DNA of 64,000 nt from Zanthoxylum bungeanum (taxonomy: Eukaryota; Streptophyta; Magnoliopsida; Sapindales; Rutaceae), in assembly GCA_019454045.1 (NCBI GenBank), contig SKCR01034760.1:18699-82698 (forward strand), given 5' to 3'. A program made the position numbers and the translations under genes. The notes below the pieces were generated by a model, which saw nothing but the letters and a program-made list of their open reading frames with translations, had not been told where the DNA came from and ran no database searches. Shown here in pieces: positions 23,835 through 36,800 of the stretch (position 1 is its first letter; every line of letters starts with the position of its first letter).

Positions 23835-24372
23835 TCGAGGACCCACTACATCATCAGTTCGAGGGCGAGGTCCCTATTGTCAGCGGTGTTGAGTCGAGTT
23901 GCCCAGGGTCGAGGTGCCCCCGTTGTCGGTTGTAGTTCCGGGTCGAGGTGCCCATGGTCGAGGTGCCCACTACATCATCTGTTTGAGGGTGAGGTCCCTA
24001 TTGTCAGCGGTGTTGGGTCGAGGTGCCCAGGGTCGAGGTGCCTCTGTTGTCGGTTGTAGTTACGGGTCGAGGTGCCCAGGGTCGAGGTGCCCACTGCATC
24101 ATCAGTTTGGGATGCGTCCCAGGGTCGAGGCCCATATTTTGTCAGTGGTATTGGGATGCGTCCTAGGGTCGAGGCCCCCGTTGTCGGTTGCAGTTATTGG
24201 GATGCGTCCCAGGATCGAGGTCCACTGCATCATCAGTTTGGGATGCGTCCCAGGGTCGAGGCCCACATTTCCAGTGGTATCGGGATACGTCCCAGGGTCG
24301 AGGTGCCCCCGTTGTCGGTTGCAGTTATTGGGATGCGTCCCAGGATCGAGGTCCACTGCAGCACCAACTCAG
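23835..24372 (+). repeat. Minisatellite C, GGTCGAGG-based
   Basis: An irregular higher-order array built from GGGTCGAGGTGCCC and GGGATGCGTCCCAGGGTCGA, interspersed with CATCATCAGTTTG and TTGTCGGTTG. Units of roughly 60-120 bp are repeated with permutations. It ends before the 3' polypurine tract. Confidence 0.85.
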
Positions 24373-24461
24373 CTCGAGGCAGCAGACGAGCCAGGTAAGT
24401 GAAAATGCATTTCATAACTTTGATAGGATTGTTCAAAGTCACACACTACACAAGTCCCATC

Positions 24462-24475
24462 AAAGTGGGGGCGAC
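24462..24475 (+). other. Og-1 polypurine tract
   Basis: AAAGTGGGGGCGAC directly before the TGTAGG start of the 3' LTR. Confidence 0.85.
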
Positions 24476-27400
24476 TGTAGGCATTGCATTTTTACATGTG
24501 AAACTCGATGATGAGTCTCAGTTGGAGGCACTACCTTTTTAGTTAAGGATATTGCGGGAAACGTTATTTCGTTAGATCCTTGTTCACTTATTTAGCGTCA
24601 AGCTCACTTGTTGGACCTCCGTTTAGATCACCTTTAGCCTAGAAAAACCCCGCAAACCTTTTAACCTTGAACCCACACCGCATCTAGCCCACACGCCTAA
24701 CCCACTCACCAAGACAAACCAAGCCCACACCACATCTAGCCCACACGCCCACCATGACTAGGCCCACACGCTAATCACCCTAAATTACACCCAAATTAAA
24801 TAAAATATTAAATTAAATATTAATTAGATAATGTATTTGAATTAAATATTTTAATTAAACCATTTACCAATTAAATAAAACATAATATATAACCATGCCT
24901 AATTTAGATAAATCAAATATATTAACTTCCTAACTAAACAAAATCATATACTAAATTAAAAAGATGTCATGCCTAATTAAATCACTCATAACCAATTTAA
25001 GGATATTGACTTTCTAATCTAAACCAATCTTGTCTCCATCAAATCTTTGGCTTTCCTTGCTCAACACTAAATCAAATCCCTTCCTTGTGAGACAAGGAGA
25101 AGCCCTAGCCCTTCACTATATAAACAACCCCTAAACAAGACATGCACTCCCCTAGCTCACACTCATAATCTTCACGCCAAAGTCACAAACATCCCTCAGC
25201 ATATCACAAAGCCATTCAGCCTCACACAGCCTCCACTAACACAAAAATCAGCAAAAGACCTTAAGCAGCCACGCACCTAATCAACACGTCCTAGCCTTCA
25301 ACCCAAAACAACGCCACCTGCTCCCCTACCAACTCTCTCGCCACTCGTAGCCAGTAGATACCTCTTTGCTCAACGCCACAGCCCCATTGACCACGTTGAA
25401 GCCACACCTAATAAACAAACACACTTGCCTTCAAAACAGCCCCTTTTGACCACGTTGAAGCCACACCTAATAAACAAACACACTTGCCTTCAAAACAGCC
25501 CCTAATCACTACCGAAAACCAGCCCCATAAACCCCCACACATCACCGAAAATAATCCCAAAAACAGCAGCTACATACACCAAAAATTACCCCAAAAACAA
25601 CAGCCCTGAACACTCAAACAGCAGCCCAAAATCACCTTAAAACAGCAGCAAATTAACACCCAAAACAGTCCGTTGAAACGTAAAACAGTGACCTGAACAT
25701 CGAGCAGAAAATACAGAGGAAACAGCAGCAAAACGGAGGCCAAACAGCAAGAAAAACAGCAAAACAGTGAGCTAAGACGCTAAACCAGTGAACCGGAGAA
25801 GTTGAGGAGCTTTACCCTTCCGATCTCCGTGAAACGCAAGTCCGAAAGTCGGCAAAAAAGGTTAGACCTGAAGGTATTTTCCACATTCATTTTCTGCTTT
25901 ATTTTTATTATTTATTGAGTATTGTTCGCATGATTGTTATGTTAAAATGCATGTTGTGGCCCTTGAGTAGATAAATATGCATGTATTAAGAAATATTGTA
26001 TGTTGTGGCCTTGGAATAAAATGAAAGATGTGTCAACTCTCGCGATATATCGGATGGAAACCTGGACATAAATTTCATAGCCGATTCCGAATGGACGGTA
26101 GTATGATCTGTACTCGGGATACAACTCCACGTACCGCTTGAGTAAACGGCACCTTCTTTTGTTTTATATTGCTTTGATTTATTTATTTTTCGTCATTTGA
26201 ATTCCGCATGTTACTTGTTTATGCATGATGCAATCGAGCGCATGGGCTTAGTAAGTCGGATTAAAGGTCCCCTATTTGGAGGGGTTAAAACCCTTTACCA
26301 CGATGTTTTGCCGCGCCGGTTGATGTGTGTTCGATTGAATGTAAGATATGTTCAATCGGGCATACTAAGTTTGATGTTATTGTCTTTATTCTTTGTATGC
26401 ATGATGCAATCAAGCGCATGGGCTTAGTAAGTCGGATTAAAGGTCCCATATTTGGAGGGGTTAAAACCCTTTACCACGATGCTTTGCCGCGCCGGTTGAT
26501 GTATATTCGGTTGAATATAAGATGTGTTCAATCGGGTATACGAAGTTTCATATAGTTATCTTTGTCTTTGTACGCATTGTAATGGAAAGCGCATGGGCTT
26601 ATTGTGTTGGACTAAAAAGGTTCTCCATTTGGGGGAAGAAAAAGCCTAAAAGGCTACCTTTACCACGATATTCGCCGCGTCTTTCATATATTGTATGCAT
26701 CATTTACCTTAGTCTTGGCTTAACGTAGTATAATTCATATATCTATGTTATGATAGCATTTGAGTATTATTTCTTATAGTATATCGGATGGAAACCCAAA
26801 CATAAATTTCGTAGCCGATTCCGAATGGACAGTAATGTGGTCTGTACTTGGGATACAATTCCACGTACCACTTGGAAAAGTGCTCACATGTGTTTGTGTC
26901 CATATTAGTTATCTTCTTTTGCACCAAGTCATAGCATGCTTACTTTAATGCCTAATTGCATCCTTAAGTGTCTTTTTGCATTATGTACTTAGTTGACTCT
27001 TTTATTTGTGCATGGACATGTAATGGCTATTTGTTTATGATATGTCTATGAAATCACATGTTCGCCATCATTTGATTCGCCTTTATGTGTGCTTGTGTGG
27101 TTAGTGTGTGCTTGTGTTTCCATAAATACAATATGCCAATGAAGTTGTCTGTTCGTTGCTACTTTGATGTACTTTCAAGCATGTAATATTAGATGTGAAA
27201 TATATGCAAATTTAGGTGTAAGTTTTATTTTTTGCGCATATGGATTTAGAAGCATGATACTCTTGGAAATAAGTGTTACTTAAGCTTTATTAAATTATTA
27301 CACAAATCCTTTCATTACAAGTGACATAAGTAAGGGACCATTCCGAACCTAACGATTTGAGATCTTCCCTTGCGAGGGGTGAGTGCGACCTTAAATCTCA

Positions 27401-27524
27401 TTTTCCCGGTTCACACCGGGTGGCGACTCCATTATTCTCCGGTTTAGTCCCCCGTGGCTACTCTGTACTCCCGACTAGGCCGCGAGCCTAGAACAGCATG
27501 CGTCGTCCAGTTTGTGTTCCCACA
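24476..27524 (+). repeat. Og-1 3' LTR
   Basis: 3,049 bp, collinear with the 5' LTR. It lacks one 176-bp unit and a few short blocks (for example about 20 bp near 24,560 that are present at 18,068-18,088). It ends CCCACA and is followed by GGAAC. Confidence 0.93.
26222..26572 (+). repeat. 176-bp tandem repeat, two units, in Og-1 3' LTR
   Basis: Units start at about 26,222 and 26,398, with a diverged partial unit from about 26,573. Compare three full units in the 5' LTR. Confidence 0.9.
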
Positions 27525-29124
27525 GGAACAAAGCTTTCGTGGTTCAAACACATCCACAATGGACATTGATCTTGACTTTGTCCAACAAACCAATGCCAAT
27601 CTTGGATCTTGAGAGAGAACCACTCAATGGAAGGAAATCGTTTAATATTTGATTGAAGGTTTTTCACGTAAATTGACAACCAATTTATTATCTTTAATTA
27701 GGTTTCATCATACACCCTTAAGCATGCATCTAAAAGCATAATAAGGTGTGAAATAAATAATAACGATATGCGGAAGGATATTCAACAAATTGTTCATAGA
27801 ACAAATCTCTCCATTTCCTCTCCCCGTCTAGCACTATTCTAACTTCTACCCAATTACATAATATAATAAAGAAACCTCATTAACATTGAGGGGAATTGGT
27901 GAGAAGAGAAGTACAAAGAGTCAAGAGATAAAAGGCTGGACTCGTAGGTCCAATTTAATAAATTCTAAATTTATTACAATAATTTCCAAAATTTCGCTCA
28001 CCCTTATAATATCCATCCGATATACATTATTCATACAATACATCCATGTATTCACACAAAGCATGTTATTCAATCAATCTAATCCAATTAATTAATCTTT
28101 GAATTAATGATCATCTAATGTTCAAACAATGATTTGATTTGCGATAGTCCAACTCGTTTAAGAATAAGTACTCAAAGTGTGTATTCTTGAATTATATCGA
28201 ACTACAATTTTAAATCCAATTTAATTTGTATCCAATACTAATTATAATTTAATTCCAAATTAAATAATTACACTTATATTTGTGCCTTTTAGACTTAGAT
28301 TCTAAATCCAATCTAAATGGGTCTCATAGGCCCAATTAACATCCAATGTCAATTTAATTAAAGTCCAATGGGCTTTTAATTAATTCTTAAGACATGGACT
28401 TTGGCAACCAAAGCCCAATAAGGAATCACCCTTTGCCATAAAATTAATTTTGGCCCATTAGGCCCAAATAAATATTTAAAGGCCCAATTATTCTATTTGG
28501 ACTTTATGGAATGGTTTTAGGCCCAATTTGGATCCAATCCAATTGTCCTAAACCAACTTGGCCCAACCAAGCCCATTAAGCCCAAATACAACAATATTAG
28601 CCCAATTCAAAATTAAAGACTAATTTATTTAATTACAATAATCCAAATATCACAATTATTTTAATTAAAGTGTAATTACCATAATTAATTAATTAATCCA
28701 ATGTTTCCAAAACATCAATTAAACTAATTAATCATGCTTTAATTTAACCAACTCTTGTCCAACACAAATTGAAGCAAAACAACTCATTCCATGCTTATCA
28801 AGCTCACGGCAATATGCATAAAATTTCAATTAATTTGATTTCAATCCAATTAAATCAACAATCAATTTATTTCATGCTTTTAAACACATCCAATGGTCTA
28901 AAATCAAAAATCACCATGATATACCTAGGGTTCATGTTTCGGCCAAGCAAATGAGATTAGGGAAAAATAATCCAATCAATATTTCTCAAATTTTAATATG
29001 CATAAATCCAATTCATCATCAACCAAGCTCAATCAAACCATCAATTTGAAGAAATCATGCTCAAATCACAAAAATCCCAAATTAAAGTAAATAAACCCTA
29101 AGTTCATTTCATGCTTAGAAAAGC
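27525..29124 (-). other. Cop-2 leader, LTR-proximal part
   Basis: It continues the leader on the far side of Og-1 and starts with GGAAC, the intact TSD copy. It matches the Cop-4 leader 46,070-47,643. It has GGCCC-containing stretches at 28,320-28,620 and many arm-CCA-arm inverted repeats (TGG on the minus strand). No gene; the short ORFs at 27,488-27,679, 27,886-28,095 and 28,769-28,954 are not supported. Confidence 0.78.
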
Positions 29125-29136
29125 GCTCTGATACCA
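29125..29136 (-). other. Cop-2 primer-binding site
   Basis: Minus strand TGGTATCAGAGC, one base from the 5' LTR. This is the standard initiator-Met tRNA site of plant copia elements. Confidence 0.93.
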
Positions 29137-29137
29137 T

Positions 29138-30991
29138 TGTTTGGGTTCCTAGAACATGCTAATGATCATCTAAGTAGAAATATGTGTGAATAATTCAAGA
29201 AGTTGGGGAATAACTTACATTGAACGGATTCGTTAGATGTTGAAAGTTCAAAACTTTTGATGAAGAAGAAGAACTCCAAACCTTTTCTATGTGTTCCAAA
29301 CTCTAGGAATTATTTCCCTAACACCTTGGTTGACTCCTTGAATGTGCTAGCAAGAAGAAATTTTGAAGCAAAACTTCAAAGGATGAGAGGAGGGTTCACG
29401 GCAATTAGCTTGTGAGAGGGAGAGAGTATTCAATTTGTGTGTTGTATTTGATTTTCCAAAATCAATTACCATTTACCAAAAATCCAATTAGGTAAATGTC
29501 ACACCAAATGAATAAAATAATCAAAGTGTGTAAAACAAGCCACCAAAATCACCACCAACTTCTATCAACCAAAAGTGAATAAAGTTGACTATTGATGTGA
29601 GTTGGTGGGCCCCACTTGAAATCAAAATTCGAGTGGGCCCGTTTAACACACTTCGGGCTCGGGTTCATTAATTTCGAATTAACGAATTTTCTGTTGTGAC
29701 ATAATTAAATATTAAAATCGCTTACAAATTAATTCTAAATTAATTCGTTTGCCCGAATTAAAATCCAATTTTAATTCCGCTTTGAAATCTAATTTCATTT
29801 AATATATCGAATATATTATTTAATCGATTAGTTCCAAATTAATCGTTCTCTATCTTCTAATCGAATTTTATCCCAGATAAATTCTTGCCGTAATTAATCC
29901 TAGATTAATTTTCTCTCTCTCTCTTAATTAATCCCAGATTAATTCTGATCGAGTCAAACGTCATCGGTGAATCTTTAGGAAGCGACCCATGAGATCCCTG
30001 GATATGTTGGCAGTAAATCTGGTCGTCGGACTATCTGAACACGTGCGTACCCCGTACCACGTTCCTACCGATTTACAAGACATGGTTGGCTTCTAGCAAA
30101 GTACCGTGTCTACCCAATTCACCAGAAATATTCTTTTAAGGAATACATAATCTATAACAGGCGTACTATACTAAGTATTGCGTATTGCGATCCAGTATCG
30201 GATTTCACATGCTAGGCCTGGGGCTGGAATTGTGTTTGCCACGTACGAAGCATATATCGTATCACTAGCAACTAGTCTCTTTAATCGGATAATCATAACC
30301 TTGTCATATTATCCCGATAGTTGTAACATATTAGAGTACCATTTCTGTATCCCTGCATGATCATCATCTCCATATGACTGAAGTGATACTTCAATCTTGA
30401 CATCACACCCAATACACTACGATTCTCAATAAACCCAGAAGAGGAGTACACAGACCCTGTTAAAGTCCCGGACGACCAAAAACTAAAGCGTACTGATTGT
30501 CGCAAGTATTAGCGATGCAAGTCTCAGGTTAAGACCAAATACACCTACCCTGATTCGGATTCCCATAGACACATAGTCATACTACCAATGGGATTCCGAG
30601 GGGTCTATCCAGAGTGAAGCTGTTTCCGTACCATCGGTAAACACAACCTCCTATCACACTTGCATAAGTATCCAATACTTAAATATATGAGAACTATAAC
30701 GTAAAGCTTTCATAACACGCACAAGTGCAATACTAGTCTATTCCGCATTATCGATGTCCAGTCTTGATAATACTACGGCTAGGGATATTTAATGATTAAA
30801 CCTTCGTGGATTGATATTGTCTCATATCTTATTAACCCGGAACTAATCATAAGGACTTTTATCATTTATATATTCAAGTAATCTAATTAAAAAAATGATA
30901 AAATAGTAATTCCTTTGTAACATAGATAATTTTTAAAAAAACCACAATGTCTTTTACAAATAGTGATGCTATGGGTCACAATTGTCCAATA
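29138..30991 (-). repeat. Cop-2 5' LTR
   Basis: 1,854 bp and collinear with 11,671-13,517. The terminal TGTTGG is changed to TATTGG (minus strand) at 30,991. Followed by the TSD ATAGG. Confidence 0.93.
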
Positions 30992-31258
30992 ATAGGAATT
31001 TGACTGTATTCCAAAACTAACGACTATGAATTTTTACTTTAAGAATAATTTATAATAGTAATATTATCTCAATGTCGAACCGCACAGTATCCAGTAAAAC
31101 TAAATGACTATTCTAAGTTCGATGTCATTCTTAGCATATTTATATATAATGATATTATCATTAATAAGGTTTGAAATGAAAATGTTGTTATTTTATTAAT
31201 AAATAATAAAATATACTATACATTATTCGAATTGGCACTGCACGTACCAACTCCAATA
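30992..31258 (-). mobile_element. Cop-X LTR fragment (LTR start)
   Basis: Minus strand: follows the Cop-X polypurine tract and starts TATTGGAGTTGG. This aligns with the Cop-3 LTR start TGTTTGGGTTGG, and both have AGTGCCAAT further on. It joins 11,670 once Cop-2 is removed. Very AT-rich and diverged after the first 30 bases. Confidence 0.68.
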
Positions 31259-31319
31259 AACTCTCACTTGCTTAATGCCAATCTAGATGGTATCGTAGTC
31301 TCATCTCCTCCAAATGTTT
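31259..31319 (-). pseudogene. Cop-X pol C-terminus and polypurine tract
   Basis: The minus strand reads MRLRYHLDWH then a stop near 31,272, the usual end of a copia pol, followed by GCAAGTGAGAG, the polypurine tract. The upstream continuation is at 39,612, on the other side of Cop-3. Confidence 0.75.
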
Positions 31320-33797
31320 ATTGTATTTTCCATAATATTTCTAATTTTAGTGGTAGCACTCTTGTCTTTTATACGCTTATTTGATCTAATCATAATTAGA
31401 TATCTTATTATGATTAGATCGAAACTGAATCTGATTCAGTGATACGTGTATATTAGACAAAGACCCTAGGATTTATAATATAGTGCGCAGTTACAACGTA
31501 GTTTGTAATTGACATTGGGAAGCGCACTATTAGTTGTATATCCTTAAATAAAGTTCCTGATCAAGATTTACTAACACGGGTCAGTTAGTAAAATCTGCTG
31601 AGACCAGTACATGTCGTATATCATAACTTGGTCCGATGGTTTATCCCAGTGAACCATGAGTCTCGGGAGACTCGTATAGATATGTAGGTGTTTATTTGAT
31701 AAGACATTGAACGACTCACGGAAGGTTTCCTAATAGATGGTACACAAACGTCACTAGGAACCTTCTCGAGTTGAGCGAGCATAATGGTCATTCGACTTGA
31801 GATACCACTGTGGATATATGAGCTATCCTCCATACTTTCATGGCAGTCACGTCAATGATCTAGTCATGATCAGACCTCCGCTTGCTCGTTGGGTGTAGAC
31901 TAATGCTCATGATATCCTGTGCGTATCAAGATAGGATCCGTCAGTCCTGTGTACAGAGCATAGGCATCCAGCATAAGTTTACGATCTAGTAAATCCATGG
32001 CCGTGGTATAACTTCGGAAATCAGTTCCGAGTGTTATTTAGAGATCGTAAATTGAAAGTCGATTGTATTATACCGAACGGATTTGACGTTGTTATCTATA
32101 TCCCAGGTATAATACGGATGCCTGTGACGGAGGGATTATACGTATGCTATAACCTCGACTTGCATAGTTTAGCGAGATTATCCATGGTCATCATAATTAA
32201 TGAGTGGGTGGATTATGGACACGAAATTGGAATTCATGACGGATAAACCTAAACTTAGAGAGTCCCACAATATGAAGTGTACTCGTTGAGCACTTGGGCA
32301 ACTCGTTGTGAATAATACGAATTATTCATAAGACTTCACCGGATTAAGTGAGTTAATTCGGATCGTTTAATCGGTTAAACGATAAACACATGCATTAGGA
32401 AATTTTTTCCGCTAATAATTATTGTGTATTTATATTTGATACATATTACGATTAGATACACATTAATTATTCATCAAATGAGATTTTGACACATGCCATA
32501 AATATATGTATTTGTTATTTATTGTAAATAAAAATACATATATAATAATAATTACATTAATTGATTATTTAAATATTTAATTGTTAAATATTTCAATAAT
32601 TAATTCATCCAACTTTTCCATAAATGTTATGAAAAATATCCAATTGTTATTGGATCACTTGGCATGACTTTATTAACCTAAATGTGTGACAATTTGATTG
32701 GCCACATAAAAGATTAATTATTAATTTAATTGTTAAATTGTAAAAAGGACAAAAATGCCCCAATTTTCGTGAATCACCTCATTTAAAGTGAAAAATTATT
32801 TTCTCTCTCTTGTTGTCTTCTACCTTGGCCGAGAGTTTCAAACAAGAAAGATGAAAAATGGGTTTCATTGATCCTTGATGATTTAAGCACAAAGATTGAA
32901 GGAAAATCAAGAAAAAACTTAAGGAACTTGGAGATTTAAGGTAATTCTTCAAAACCCAAAGCTTTAAAATATTGTTTCTTGTTTCTTGACAATCTAGAAG
33001 GGTTCTAGGATTCTTTAAAATCTGAAAATTTGGGGCTTTTGACTTTGGTGGATGAAGTGGAGGTGGTATTGCATGTGTGAAGTAAATTTGGAAGTAATTA
33101 GTGTAATTAGTTTCCAAATTTATCAATTGCTGATGTGTTGCCATTCTAGAGTTTTTGATCCACTCTAAGATAGCCTAGAATTGTTCTAAATTTGTTCATG
33201 TGTGGTGGGACTCAATTGGTGTTGAGATTAATTAGATTAATCTTGGAAAATTGGATTTAAAGCATGAAAAATTAGGAATTTCGGTTTGCTGATCAGATTA
33301 TATAGTACTGGAAATTCTGTGATTTTTTAATGTGTTATGAATGTAATGGATGTGTTTTGGAAGTTGGAACATTTTCTGGAATTTTTTCCGAGTTTAAATT
33401 AGCGAAAATGGCCAAAAACGGCGTTACCAGGTGGATTTTGAGCCAACCGGGTGACGGCTGTCCAAACAGTGAATCTGTCACTGTTCGGGAAGCCCATGAA
33501 CTGCCCTGACACTATTGGGGCTGACCTTCACAGTCCCAATAAGTTTCGGGTGGTCGGTTCAGTCGAAAATATATTTTGCGTCATTTTACGGAAAAAAACA
33601 ATTTTCGTAAAAGTTTCGTGAGTTTTCAACCTTATTTATGTTAATATTTGATATTGAATAAATAGGTTTAGGTGAAATATGAATAAATTATTCATAATAG
33701 ATATTGAATAATTTATTCGGTAATTAGAAAAAGTTTTAATTATGATTTCGCCCGAACCCGCGCTTCCGCTGCGCCCATCGCCCAAAAACCCCCAACA
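31320..33797 (+). repeat. Cop-3 5' LTR (5'-truncated)
   Basis: Collinear with 37,150-39,611 and ends CCCAACA. Contains a GC-richer block at 33,400-33,560 with GTGACGGCTGTCC. The open frame at 32,779-33,144 (minus) is partly conserved in the other LTR (38,532-38,762), as expected for duplicated LTRs, and is not supported as a gene. Confidence 0.88.
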
Positions 33798-33800
33798 AAA

Positions 33801-33812
33801 TGGTATTAGAGC
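33801..33812 (+). other. Cop-3 primer-binding site
   Basis: TGGTATTAGAGC, three bases after the LTR end; one change from TGGTATCAGAGC. Confidence 0.85.
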
Positions 33813-36800
33813 GGGTCTGATGTTTCATCCATTACATTATTCATGCTTGATATTTGATATTTATTCCAATTTTAATGTTCGCACATGCTAGGAATCTATA
33901 TATGTTTCTTTACTTTTCGGTTTTACGATAACGGAAATTTAATAGTTAAATTGTGTTATGTTTTCTAAAGTAGAATTGAAATGTTTAGAAAATGATTTAA
34001 ATTAAAATTTTGCATTGGATGTAGTGTATAACTTCCATAGTGTTATCTATTAATGACGTTTCTTAGCTTTAGTGACTTTTAGAAGTCAAGTGTCTGACAC
34101 AATTTGCTAATCAATCATTTACAATTGTTGTGAATAATTGAATGTAAATTAGAAAGCTCAAGAAAGGAGATGTGTATAGTTGTGTATAGAGAATATTGAT
34201 TCTCACAATACGACGACTATAAGTATTGGATACAAGATCTCTCGTCTAGTTAATTAAAATAATGTTTAATGGATGTTTTGATATTTGATATCAGAACTTG
34301 TGGTTATTGGATAGTTACTTGTTCTGTATAAACAGTTGTTACATATTTTAATATGACTAGTAGTGTCATTAATGAAAAGATAAACATTAAGAAAATGTTC
34401 GGTAAAATTAATAACTTAGAACTGTGCTTTATGAGGTTTTATCATAAAAGCATTAGATGCTTATTCCTTATGGTAAAGGATGGTCTGATATGAGATCACA
34501 CCACATATCTTTAACCATTTAATGAATATTGGATTCAGGAAGTGATTAAATCTCATTTAACCAATGATCATCATTGGACCACATATTTATTAAACTAATA
34601 CATTGGATGTATATAGTTTAATGAATTAGAAATTGCCTTGTAGAGTTTTCTTTGCTTCGTAACTCAATTGATGAATTGACATAACTTAGTTACGTGTTTC
34701 TAATAGAGAACATGTTGAACGTCTTGAATTGTTCAAGAACTGTCAATATGTTTCTAATGAAACTCGGATATAATATTTTGAATAGTTCAAAGATATTCGA
34801 ACTGTAGTGTTGAAAACTGTATCTTTAGAAATTCATTGCGCATCTTTGAATTGTTCGAAGATGTTTGATTTGATCAAACACATGAATTTAAGGCAATTAG
34901 TTCTGTAGTTATTTAATGAATGTGATTCTTACTCAGTATTAAACTTCCGCGATTCCATTGTGATGGAATTTGTTAGTGGGAGTTATCGAATCTTATATGA
35001 TTTGATTCGTTGATATTGAGTGTTACCGAATTGGTTTTCAAAGTTTTTGGGGTTATGCTCCACTAACACTATTTCGTCCCTTTAATTAGGTTTCATTTGT
35101 TTCTATAGTTACATATATGATATGTATAGTAGAAAATTCGAATCTTGAAAAGTTTGAGATTTGAAACTTTATTTTGCATAATGGTTATATAATTGACAGT
35201 ACTTGTGCCTTGGAGGTACGAGAGAATAAAATTATATGAATATTGTATTCTATTTGATAGAATATCTTTTCTACGACCTTGAGTAATAAAATTATTTTGT
35301 TACTTGGTGGTTAACATTGGATGTTGACGATTGCAGAAAAGATTTGACTTTGTGAAGTCAATGTGTGAAAATGATAAACTGTAATGGAACTAGATATTTA
35401 ATAAGATGAAAAGACCCTTAGACATCTTTCGTATAAGTTCAATAGGATGTCAGAATCATTTGCGAGGTATTTGATACTTAATGATTCCGTTGTTTTCTTA
35501 TCGAAGAAAATTATCCTATAACTTCTAGTGGGAGCGATATTTGATATCGATTTCGGAAATTACCATTAAACCATAGATCTAAGATTGTTCATAACTTACT
35601 ACGATCAAGTTTTGAACTTGATTAGACTTTCGTTATGAATAGTTCATAAAATGTGCAAATTGTTTGCGCAGCAAAAGTAAAGTGAGCTCGTTAAAGGTTT
35701 GACATTTATAGTATGACAGTGAGAAATGTTATACTTAGTAGTCTATTGTAGATTTTGAGGAAGCTTGTCTCTTGTCGCACTAATTGAACAATTAAAGGTC
35801 TGTTGGTTAATGTTGATATTAAACTGTATTTTGGCTAAAGATCAAAATGGAATTCTTGAGTGATTTCTTCGAATGAGAGATCCGTTATGATTTCTTTGTT
35901 TGAAGAATTCATTCTAGAATGGCCCTAAAGTTTGTATTCTGCTAAGATCACAGTTTGATATACTAGCTTATAGAGCCTATTGTAGACTCAGGTAAGTTTT
36001 CTGAAAATTTGTGTTCTTTGATTTTGATGTCAGTCAAATTGTCTGGTTTTATCGAAATATAGAGAATACATATATGTCAGTAGGGTCAGTGGGAGCGTAC
36101 AAATTTCTTTCTAGTATTACTTATCATTAAGTCTTCTTTTCTCCGTGGAAGCAGTGAGAGTAGTCTCTGTTATATTTGATACAAAGTTTTTATATATGAT
36201 ATAAAACTGAGAGACTTGTGAGAAACTCCCATTAGTCGCATATTAGATATGATCTAATAAAGGAAACAACAAGACTATATGTATGAGAGTTAATGTAACT
36301 GTTTGACAGTTAACGTGTCTTATATATATAGAGTATTCATCTTTCGTAAAGGATAATTCCTTTGTCGAAAGAAAGATTGATTGGAATGTCTAGTGAATCT
36401 TTTGCATCATAGGATGATGGCGTGATAAATACTATGTTATGTGCGATTAACGATATCAATTTAATCATAATTGTTACGAGTTATTTTGATATGATGCATA
36501 TCATATGATGGTTCTAGAAACATGTTCTTTGTGATCTTTAAGATATTAGGAACAAGTTTCTTTTACATGGAGAATTTAGTCAGAAACCATAAGGTCAGAT
36601 TAGTTTTGATTCTAATTATGACATTAGATGGTCTATGTCATATAAATTCAGAAAAGATGCAGTGGAAGTGTCACCGTTGATTCTACTAAACTAGTGGAAT
36701 CAGTTGTAACTTTTGAAGTATTGACTTATGAAGCTGCAAAATGACATCATAGATTAGAAGTTTTTATATTAGTGTAGTGATTGCAGTTGTCTCATAGAAT

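Larger units (their letters stand above)
17981..27524 (+). mobile_element. Og-1, non-autonomous Tat/Ogre-like LTR retrotransposon nested in Cop-2
   Basis: Long direct repeats at 17,981-21,245 and 24,476-27,524 start TGTAGGCATTGC and end CCCACA. They are followed by a TGGCGACTCCACTGGGGA primer-binding site and preceded by an AAAGTGGGGGCGAC polypurine tract, a combination I associate with the Tat/Ogre gypsy lineage (from memory, not searched). The flanks are AGAAC and GGAAC, a 5-bp TSD with one mutation. The uninterrupted target is visible in Cop-4 near 46,064-46,080. The 3.2 kb interior has no gag, protease, RT, RNase H or integrase; it holds leader sequence and tandem repeats. It must have moved with proteins from a full-length relative. 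Confidence 0.92.
11671..30991 (-). mobile_element. Cop-2, Ty1/copia LTR retrotransposon carrying a nested Og-1
   Basis: LTRs at 11,671-13,517 and 29,138-30,991 flank a minus-strand copia genome. TSD ATAGG is at 11,666-11,670 and 30,992-30,996. From 5' to 3' on the minus strand: 5' LTR, exact TGGTATCAGAGC primer-binding site, a leader interrupted by Og-1 (17,981-27,524), gag from 17,400, zinc knuckle-protease-integrase, RT-RNase H, polypurine tract, 3' LTR. Without Og-1 it is about 9.8 kb, the same size as Cop-1 and Cop-4. Its coding region is the best preserved of the stack: the ORFs at 15,751-16,731 and 13,879-14,691 are hundreds of codons long. Gag has stops and RT has a deletion, so it is not autonomous as it stands. 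Confidence 0.94.
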
